11,586 nt of DNA, taken from assembly GCA_006227015.1 (NCBI GenBank), contig SBGI01000330.1, forward strand, positions 1-11,586, given 5' to 3'. This stretch comes from Gammaproteobacteria bacterium. Its GTDB lineage: Bacteria; Pseudomonadota; Gammaproteobacteria; Pseudomonadales; Porticoccaceae. The translations under genes and the position numbers were made by a program. Under the pieces are notes generated by a model. It had not been told where the DNA came from. It saw only the letters and a program-made list of their open reading frames with translations, and ran no database searches. Below, piece after piece: positions 6,801-11,586 of this stretch. Position 1 is the first letter of the stretch. The number at the start of each line of letters is the position of its first letter.

Positions 6801-6829
6801 TTGATCTGACTGTCGGGCTATCATAGCAT
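6801..6829 (+). promoter_or_regulatory. Candidate promoter with small palindrome in the divergent hydrolase/DUF6491 interval
   Basis: TTGATC (6801-6806) and TAGCAT (6824-6829) are 17 bases apart, each matching four of six consensus positions. The -10 side overlaps the palindrome GCTATCATAGC (6817-6827), which also offers TATGAT to the minus strand for the hydrolase gene. Either divergent -10 boxes or a small operator would explain this; the arms are only five bases, so chance is possible. Confidence 0.3.
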
Positions 6830-6915
6830 TCAGAAAATAAATGCGCCTGACGAGGAACGGATTGTTCGACGGGCAATCTAATCAAACAGTTTCTCAGCAC
6901 GTCAGAGGTGTGGTT

Positions 6916-7314
6916 TTGCGGTCACGAATGAGCTGGATATTTCTGCTGGTGGCGATGGTCATTATCGCCGGGCAGCCGTTTATTCATCGGGTTCATGCGG
7001 CGCCAGCCTACATCACGGAAAACTCAGATCCGGATGCCGAGTTATCCCTGTGGGGCATCGAGAATGGTTGCCTGAATAGTGCCCTGGTACATCATTTCTA
7101 CGTGATTAATGCCCACGCGGCCATGATTGAATTGATCGGCGGCAAGCGGGTATTGATGCGTTTCCGTGGTGACTGTCAGGGCATTGAGCAATATGGTTTT
7201 GTGCATACTGCCCAGAATAACCGGGTCTGTCCCAGCACCAATGCCATTCGGGTGCTGCACACCGGGACCCGCTGTGAAGTAGAATCCCTCGAACCCTACC
7301 GCAACAACCGTTAG
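6916..7314 (+). CDS. Exported small four-cysteine protein, DUF6491-like
   Basis: From TTG at 6916 the protein has 132 residues. A basic n-region (RSR), a hydrophobic core (MSWIFLLVAMVIIAG) and a VHA-A cleavage-like site near residue 28 form a signal peptide, so the mature protein of about 104 residues should be periplasmic. It has four cysteines (NGCLNS, GDCQGI, RVCPST, TRCEVE), spaced as expected for two disulfides, and the pattern resembles DUF6491 proteins, whose function is unknown. TTG at 6916 is preferred because GAGG at 6905-6908 sits seven bases upstream and this start supplies the basic residues of the signal; ATG at 6928 is the alternative, with no visible ribosome-binding site. The M23 peptidase gene begins 46 bases after its stop, so both may act in the envelope. 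The family assignment rests on recall of the pattern. Confidence 0.7.
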   Translation: MRSRMSWIFLLVAMVIIAGQPFIHRVHAAPAYITENSDPDAELSLWGIENGCLNSALVHHFYVINAHAAMIELIGGKRVLMRFRGDCQGIEQYGFVHTAQNNRVCPSTNAIRVLHTGTRCEVESLEPYRNNR

Positions 7315-7360
7315 GATCTGATACCTTCACAACCAAGTATTGATTGAGACACCGTCGTCC

Positions 7361-8182
7361 ATGTTAAGAAAGCCTCTGTTGCTAGTATTCCTGTTGTTGT
7401 CATCTGCTTTCGTTGCGGCTGTTGAGCTGTCTGGTGATCTTGTGCAGGGAGGAATGCTGGTCGGGCATGTCAATCCGGGGCAACAGGTGGAATTGATGGG
7501 TCGGCCCGTTCGAGTGGATGAAGCCGGACGCTTTGTCTTTGGTCTGGGTCGCGATGCCCCCCCTGAAATCAAGCTGGTGGTAAAAGACGGTCAGAAAGCC
7601 GAATCCCATAGCTACCAGGTGAAGCAACGTACTTACGAAGAGCAGCGGGTTAACGGTGTGCCACAGAAAACCGTGACTCCCCCGAAAGAGGTGCTGGAGC
7701 GTATTCGCAGAGAAGCCGCGATGGTTGCCCGGGCGAGAACCGCGGATGATGCCCGTCTGGACTTCCTTTCCGGGTTCCAGAAGCCGCTGGAAGGGCCGAT
7801 TACCGGTGTTTACGGCAGTCGGCGGGTCTACAACGGTACCCCGGGTAGACCGCACTATGGTCTCGATATTGCCGCCCCCACGGGAACCGATGTTTTTTCA
7901 CCTGCCCCCGGAGTGGTGAAACTGGTTCATCAGGATATGTTCTATTCCGGTGGCACACTGATCATTGATCACGGCTATGGCATCAGCTCGACATTTATTC
8001 ATTTGAGCAAGGTGCTGGTCGAGGACGGGCAGCGAATCGAGCGCGGTGATTTGATCGCTAGAGTCGGGGCGACGGGCCGCGCTACAGGGCCACACCTTGA
8101 CTGGCGAATTAACTGGTTCGATGTGCGGTTGGACCCGGCTGTGATTATGGAAAGTTTTCCCCACCTGAAATCTCGTCCCTGA
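7361..8182 (+). CDS. M23 family metallopeptidase (LytM-like), exported
   Basis: From ATG 7361 the protein has 273 residues. A signal peptide (MLRKPLLLVFLLLSSAFVAA) is followed by a beta-rich N-terminal domain (about 22-90), a charged linker (about 91-135) and a LytM/M23 domain (about 136-265). Zinc-site features are H165-x3-D169 in RPHYGLDIAAPTG, His204 in IIDHGYG and His214 in FIHLS. The usual terminal HxH motif (GPHLHF) reads GPHLDW here, with His245 kept and Asp247 at the position of a zinc ligand. M23 enzymes cleave peptidoglycan cross-links or peptide stems, and degenerate members activate amidases. Asp can still bind zinc, so the protein may be active. The alternative in-frame TTG at 7340 would add seven residues. 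It lies 46 bases after the four-cysteine protein gene, probably in the same transcript. Confidence 0.9.
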   Translation: MLRKPLLLVFLLLSSAFVAAVELSGDLVQGGMLVGHVNPGQQVELMGRPVRVDEAGRFVFGLGRDAPPEIKLVVKDGQKAESHSYQVKQRTYEEQRVNGVPQKTVTPPKEVLERIRREAAMVARARTADDARLDFLSGFQKPLEGPITGVYGSRRVYNGTPGRPHYGLDIAAPTGTDVFSPAPGVVKLVHQDMFYSGGTLIIDHGYGISSTFIHLSKVLVEDGQRIERGDLIARVGATGRATGPHLDWRINWFDVRLDPAVIMESFPHLKSRP

Positions 8183-8284
8183 AACCTCTTTCCTGAAACC
8201 CCAGCCATGACACTTTCGGGCGTGGTCACAGCGTCCCCTTTCCCTTAAACTTCACCCCTGGAGTTACTGTTGCCAGGGTCCGTG

Positions 8285-8479
8285 ATGATTGATAAAAAAT
8301 TGCTGAGTATTTTGGTGTGCCCGGTCAGCAAGGCACCGCTGGAATATGACAGGGAGCATGACGAACTGATATGCCGGGCCAGTGGTTTGGCCTACCCGAT
8401 TCGCGACGGTATTCCGGTGATGCTTGAGAGCGAGGCACGTCCACTGACCGTGGATGAGAAGCTCGGCAACGATCATTAA
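8285..8479 (+). CDS. Trm112/YcaR-like small zinc-ribbon protein
   Basis: The 64-residue product matches the Trm112-like (UPF0434, E. coli YcaR) family: [20 protein letters not shown] at the N-terminus and [18 protein letters not shown] near the C-terminus. In the four-cysteine form the N-terminal pair is CPxC; here it reads CPVS, so one ligand is Ser, and a second Cys (ELICRA) remains. Variants with Thr or Ser at this place are common in proteobacteria. The family resembles the eukaryotic and archaeal Trm112 partner of methyltransferases, though its bacterial role is less clear. ATG at 8285 fits the family start. TTG at 8270 has GGAG six bases upstream and would add five residues, so it is a real alternative. 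The HIT gene follows 17 bases after the stop, suggesting co-transcription. Confidence 0.88.
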   Translation: MIDKKLLSILVCPVSKAPLEYDREHDELICRASGLAYPIRDGIPVMLESEARPLTVDEKLGNDH

Positions 8480-8496
8480 CAGAGATGATGGCAACC

Positions 8497-8847
8497 ATGT
8501 CAGAAGAAACCCTGTTTACCCGTATCATTAATCGCGAAATACCAGCGGATATCGTCTATGAGGATGATCTCTGTATTGCGATTCGCGATATCGCACCCAA
8601 GGCCCCCACGCATTTGCTGGTTATTCCCCGCAAACCGATTCCACGCCTGGCTGATGCGTCTGCCGAAGATAAACAGATACTCGGGCACCTGATGCTTGCG
8701 GTTGGCGATATTGCCCGCCAGGCCGGGGTGGACGAAGCTTTTCGGGTCGTGGTCAATAACGGCGCCGGGGCGGGGCAAACCGTATTTCACCTGCACCTGC
8801 ACATACTCGGGAATAAAAAGTTTTCCGAGGACAGCCTGGGTTTCTGA
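8497..8847 (+). CDS. HIT family nucleotide hydrolase (HinT-like)
   Basis: The 116-residue product is a histidine-triad protein of the HinT branch. TLFTRIINREIPADIVYEDD at the N-terminus, then PTHLLVIPRKPI and VVVNNGAGAGQTVFHLHLHI, match the family, with the triad HLHLH at 98-102 as active-site histidines. HinT enzymes hydrolyse purine nucleoside phosphoramidates and aminoacyl-adenylates such as lysyl-AMP formed by lysyl-tRNA synthetase, which gives a loose thematic link to alaS just downstream. ATG at 8497 is preferred because it starts MSEETLF, as in relatives; ATGs at 8485 and 8488 are in frame, but the added residues are not family-like. It lies 17 bases after the YcaR-like gene and 62 bases before alaS. 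Confidence 0.94.
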   Translation: MSEETLFTRIINREIPADIVYEDDLCIAIRDIAPKAPTHLLVIPRKPIPRLADASAEDKQILGHLMLAVGDIARQAGVDEAFRVVVNNGAGAGQTVFHLHLHILGNKKFSEDSLGF

Positions 8848-8869
8848 TTAAACCCCCAACCTATCGTTT

Positions 8870-8892
8870 TAGAATTGACCTGCAGACAGGTC
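8870..8892 (+). promoter_or_regulatory. Candidate alaS promoter -10 box and palindromic operator
   Basis: TAGAAT (8870-8875) resembles a -10 box. Seven bases downstream of its centre lies the perfect inverted repeat GACCTG-CAGA-CAGGTC (8877-8892), so the predicted transcription start falls in the middle of the palindrome. The alaS ATG follows at 8910. E. coli AlaRS represses its own gene by binding a palindrome flanking the transcription start, so this layout is suggestive. No good -35 is visible, and the repeat could instead form a hairpin in the leader. Confidence 0.45.
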
Positions 8893-8909
8893 GTGGAAAG
8901 TGATTGTTT

Positions 8910-11510
8910 ATGAAAAGTGCCGAGATTCGCGAAGCCTTCCTGAACTATTTTGCAGACCAGGGGCATGCCACCGTTCCCAGTAGCAGCCTGGTGCCGGGCA
9001 ATGACCCGACCCTGCTGTTTACCAATGCCGGAATGGTGCAATTCAAGGATGTCTTTCTGGGTGCGGAAAAGCGCCCCTATAGCCGGGCGGCGTCCTCGCA
9101 GCGCTGCGTGCGTGCCGGTGGCAAGCACAACGATCTGGAAAATGTCGGCTATACCGCTCGACATCACACCTTTTTTGAAATGCTCGGCAACTTCAGTTTT
9201 GGCGATTACTTCAAACGTGACGCCATTCGCTTTGCCTGGGAATTCCTGACGGAGGTGTTGCAACTGCCGCCGGAACGACTCTGGGTCACCGTACATATTT
9301 CCGATGATGAAGCTGCAGATATCTGGATCAAGGAGTTGGGCGTCAGCCCCGAGCGTTTCTCCCGACTGGATGAGGATAATTTCTGGCAGATGGGTGATAC
9401 CGGACCCTGTGGTCCCAGCTCGGAAATTTTCTATGACCACGGCGCGGATGTTCCCGGTGGCCCTCCGGGCAGTGAAAACGATGATCTCGACCGTTACATT
9501 GAAATCTGGAACCTGGTGTTCATGCAGTTTGAGCGCAGCGCTGACGGTACCATGGCGCCGCTGCCCAAACCCTCCATTGATACCGGTATGGGGTTGGAGC
9601 GCATCGCGGCAGTAATGCAGGGCGTGCACAGCAACTACGAAATCGATCTGTTCCAGGCATTGTTAAAAGCTGCGGCGAAGGTAACCGGTTGTAATGACCT
9701 GGAAAACAAATCCCTACGGGTGATTGCAGATCATATCCGTTCCTGCAGTTTCCTCATCGTCGACGGCGTATTGCCTTCCAATGAGGGCCGCGGTTATGTA
9801 CTGCGGCGTATTATTCGCCGCGCTATTCGTCACGGTCACAAGCTGGGGCAGAATCAGGCATTTTTCCATAAGCTGGTCGCAGCACTGGTGGACGAGATGG
9901 GTGATGCTTACCCCGAACTTGCCAAGTCCCAGGGACAGGTTGAAAAAGTCCTGTTAGCGGAAGAGCAGCAGTTTGCCAAAACCCTGGATAATGGCATGTC
10001 AGTGCTGAATAGCGCTCTGGATGACCTGCAAGGTGAGGTGATTCCCGGGGACGTCATCTTCACCCTTTATGACACATACGGTTTTCCGGTGGACCTGACC
10101 AACGACATCGCCCGCGAGCGGGGGTTGACCCTGGATATGGCCGGTTACGAAGTGGCCATGGACGAACAGCGCCAGCGTGCCCGTTCCGCAGGCTCTTTTA
10201 AGGTAGATTACACCCACCAACTCCAGCTCGATGGCGATACGACGTTTACCGGTTATGAGGGCACCGCGGGTAGTGGCGCCGTTGTGGCACTGCTGAAAGA
10301 CGGTGAGCAGGTTGACGCGTTGGTCACAGGCGATGAAGGCGTTGTTGTTCTCGATCAGACCCCGTTCTACGCCGAGTCCGGCGGTCAGGCCGGAGACAGT
10401 GGTTACCTGAGCAGTGTTGGTGTGGAATTTGAGGTGCGCGACTGTCAGAAACAGGGTGCCCATTACCTGCATATCGGCACTGTGCTGTCCGGTTCTTTGT
10501 CTGTGGGGCAGGAGCTGGAAGCCCGGGTTGATGATTCCGTACGCTCCGCTACAGCGTTGAATCACTCTGCCACGCATCTGCTGCACGCGGCTCTGAGAGA
10601 GATCCTCGGTGACCACGTCACCCAGAAGGGTTCATTGGTGGACAGCAAACGACTGCGTTTTGACTTCAGCCATTTTGAGGCTGTCAAACCGGAACAGTTA
10701 AAGGCCATTGAGCAGCGGGTGAATGCTGAAATTCGCCGCAACACGCCGGTGCAAACCGATATCTGTGACATGGACAGCGCCCGGGAAAAAGGCGCCATGG
10801 CGCTGTTCGGTGAAAAATATGGTGACGAGGTCCGGGTGTTGACCATGGGTGAGGGGTTCTCTGTGGAGCTCTGTGGTGGAACGCATGTCTCGCGCACCGG
10901 CGATATCGGTTTGTTGAAAATTACCAGTGAAGCGGGCATTGCCTCCGGCGTCCGCCGTATTGAAGCAGTAACAGGTGCGCAGGCACTGGCCTATCTCGAT
11001 GGTTTGCAGTCTCAGATTGATGAGGTGGCGGGCTTGCTGAAAGCCAATGTCGAGAATGTGGCGCAGAAAGCCGCCAGCCTCTGGTCAGAACTAAAAGAAC
11101 TGGAAAAACAGAACGCGCAATTAAAAGGAAAATTGGCCAGTTCTGCTGGTAGTGATCTCGCTTCGCAGGCAGAAGATGTCGACGGTATCAAAGTGCTGGT
11201 GGCCAATCTCGAGGGTGCCGATCCGAAATCGCTGCGTGACACGGTGGACCAGCTGAAGAACAAACTGGGCTCCGCGGTAGTGCTGCTGGCTGCAGGTGGC
11301 GATGGCAAAGTCGCACTGGTCTCCGGAGTCACCCAGGACCTGACGGGCCGCATCAAGGCCGGAGAGTTAATGCAGCACGTGGCTGCCCAGGTGGGTGGTA
11401 AAGGCGGCGGTCGCCCGGATATGGCCCAGGGTGGCGGTACCGATATGGCTGCGTTGCCCGGGGCGTTGAGTGATGCAACCGATTGGATAAAAGCCCGTTT
11501 GGTGGACTAA
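8910..11510 (+). CDS. alaS: Alanine--tRNA ligase
   Basis: The 866-residue product is close to E. coli AlaRS (876). It charges tRNA-Ala by aminoacyl-adenylate chemistry and clears mischarged Ser-tRNA and Gly-tRNA. Domains in order: class II catalytic core (about 1-240; [14 protein letters not shown], the [16 protein letters not shown] motif 2 region, and [15 protein letters not shown] motif 3), tRNA-recognition helices (about 250-450), an editing domain with zinc residues H552 and H556 (HSATH) and C655 and H659 (CGGTH), a coiled coil (about 705-735), and a glycine-rich C-Ala domain ending [18 protein letters not shown] at 8910 has GGAAAG at 8895-8900, nine bases upstream; the in-frame TTG at 8904 is too close to it. 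Every key residue I checked is present. An inverted repeat lies at the probable transcription start. In related genomes alaS follows recX closely; here five genes intervene. Confidence 0.98.
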   Translation: MKSAEIREAFLNYFADQGHATVPSSSLVPGNDPTLLFTNAGMVQFKDVFLGAEKRPYSRAASSQRCVRAGGKHNDLENVGYTARHHTFFEMLGNFSFGDYFKRDAIRFAWEFLTEVLQLPPERLWVTVHISDDEAADIWIKELGVSPERFSRLDEDNFWQMGDTGPCGPSSEIFYDHGADVPGGPPGSENDDLDRYIEIWNLVFMQFERSADGTMAPLPKPSIDTGMGLERIAAVMQGVHSNYEIDLFQALLKAAAKVTGCNDLENKSLRVIADHIRSCSFLIVDGVLPSNEGRGYVLRRIIRRAIRHGHKLGQNQAFFHKLVAALVDEMGDAYPELAKSQGQVEKVLLAEEQQFAKTLDNGMSVLNSALDDLQGEVIPGDVIFTLYDTYGFPVDLTNDIARERGLTLDMAGYEVAMDEQRQRARSAGSFKVDYTHQLQLDGDTTFTGYEGTAGSGAVVALLKDGEQVDALVTGDEGVVVLDQTPFYAESGGQAGDSGYLSSVGVEFEVRDCQKQGAHYLHIGTVLSGSLSVGQELEARVDDSVRSATALNHSATHLLHAALREILGDHVTQKGSLVDSKRLRFDFSHFEAVKPEQLKAIEQRVNAEIRRNTPVQTDICDMDSAREKGAMALFGEKYGDEVRVLTMGEGFSVELCGGTHVSRTGDIGLLKITSEAGIASGVRRIEAVTGAQALAYLDGLQSQIDEVAGLLKANVENVAQKAASLWSELKELEKQNAQLKGKLASSAGSDLASQAEDVDGIKVLVANLEGADPKSLRDTVDQLKNKLGSAVVLLAAGGDGKVALVSGVTQDLTGRIKAGELMQHVAAQVGGKGGGRPDMAQGGGTDMAALPGALSDATDWIKARLVD

Positions 11511-11528
11511 GCTGATAGCTGTATTTTC

Positions 11529-11557
11529 TTAACTTTATTGCTTAATTAGTGTTTAAT
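11529..11557 (+). promoter_or_regulatory. Candidate promoter downstream of alaS
   Basis: TTAACT (11529-11534) and TTTAAT (11552-11557) are separated by 17 bases and match four and five of six consensus positions. They lie in the AT-rich 76 bases after alaS, where the window ends. This may drive a following gene (lysC often follows alaS in related bacteria), but that gene is not in view. No clear terminator for alaS is seen. Confidence 0.35.
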
Positions 11558-11586
11558 TGCCGCCGTTTTTTGGCCCACAACCTTGA

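Noticed and set aside
8165..8205. Short direct repeat CCTGAAACC after the M23 gene
   Set aside because: Two nine-base copies only, with no spacing regularity or further copies; likely chance.
8285..8479. Loss of one CPxC cysteine in the YcaR-like protein as a possible novelty
   Set aside because: Ser or Thr at this position is common in proteobacterial members, so it is not remarkable.
8787..9629. 280-codon open frame on the minus strand over the alaS 5' end
   Set aside because: It is antisense to conserved AlaRS catalytic sequence and has no family resemblance. Long antisense frames are expected opposite G/C-ending codons.
1..11586. CRISPR arrays, tRNA genes, insertion sequences, phage or defence genes
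   Set aside because: No regular repeats, no cloverleaf-like sequence noticed, no transposase or integrase motifs, and no terminal inverted repeats were seen on either strand.

Overview
The window looks like core chromosome of a marine-type gammaproteobacterium, plausibly near the Cellvibrionales or pseudomonads. Grounds are a MutS N-terminus very close to the enterobacterial form, a cinA(pncC)-LexA box-recA unit divergent from mutS, and recX and alaS downstream in the same order. Base composition is moderate and even. No tRNA, rRNA, CRISPR array, insertion sequence or phage gene was seen. This is inference from gene content, not a database placement.

Layout, left to right. (1) Positions 1-128, minus strand: 5' end of mutS, cut by the window edge. 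(2) Positions 129-728: a decayed stretch. It holds the C-terminal tail of a response-regulator receiver domain and, in another minus-strand frame, a coding-like two-helix membrane segment; together they may be the remnant of a hybrid histidine kinase. (3) Positions 729-3561, plus strand: a TrmA-family RNA m5U methyltransferase, a stand-alone pncC/cinA C-domain, a near-perfect LexA box, then recA and a strong intrinsic terminator. (4) Positions 3755-5810, plus strand: a sterol-desaturase-family membrane diiron enzyme, a DUF4126 membrane protein and recX. The two membrane genes separate recX from recA. (5) Positions 5770-6783, minus strand: a YheT-type alpha/beta hydrolase whose 3' end overlaps that of recX. 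(6) Positions 6916-8847, plus strand: an exported four-cysteine small protein (DUF6491-like), an M23 peptidase, a Trm112/YcaR-like protein and a HIT-family hydrolase. (7) Positions 8910-11510: alaS, preceded by an inverted repeat at its probable transcription start. (8) The last 76 bases are AT-rich, with a possible promoter for a gene beyond the window.

Functionally the window groups DNA repair (mutS, recA, recX), NAD salvage (pncC), RNA modification and translation (TrmA-family enzyme, Trm112-like protein, alaS) and envelope functions (desaturase-like enzyme, DUF4126, M23 peptidase, four-cysteine protein). recA is under SOS control by its LexA box and is insulated from the next genes by its terminator, so recX here is probably expressed from a different transcript.

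I did not find a clear undescribed multi-gene system. The best leads are the hybrid-kinase remnant, the recA/recX split, the palindrome at the alaS start, the His-to-Asp change in the M23 zinc site, and the compact methyltransferase core.
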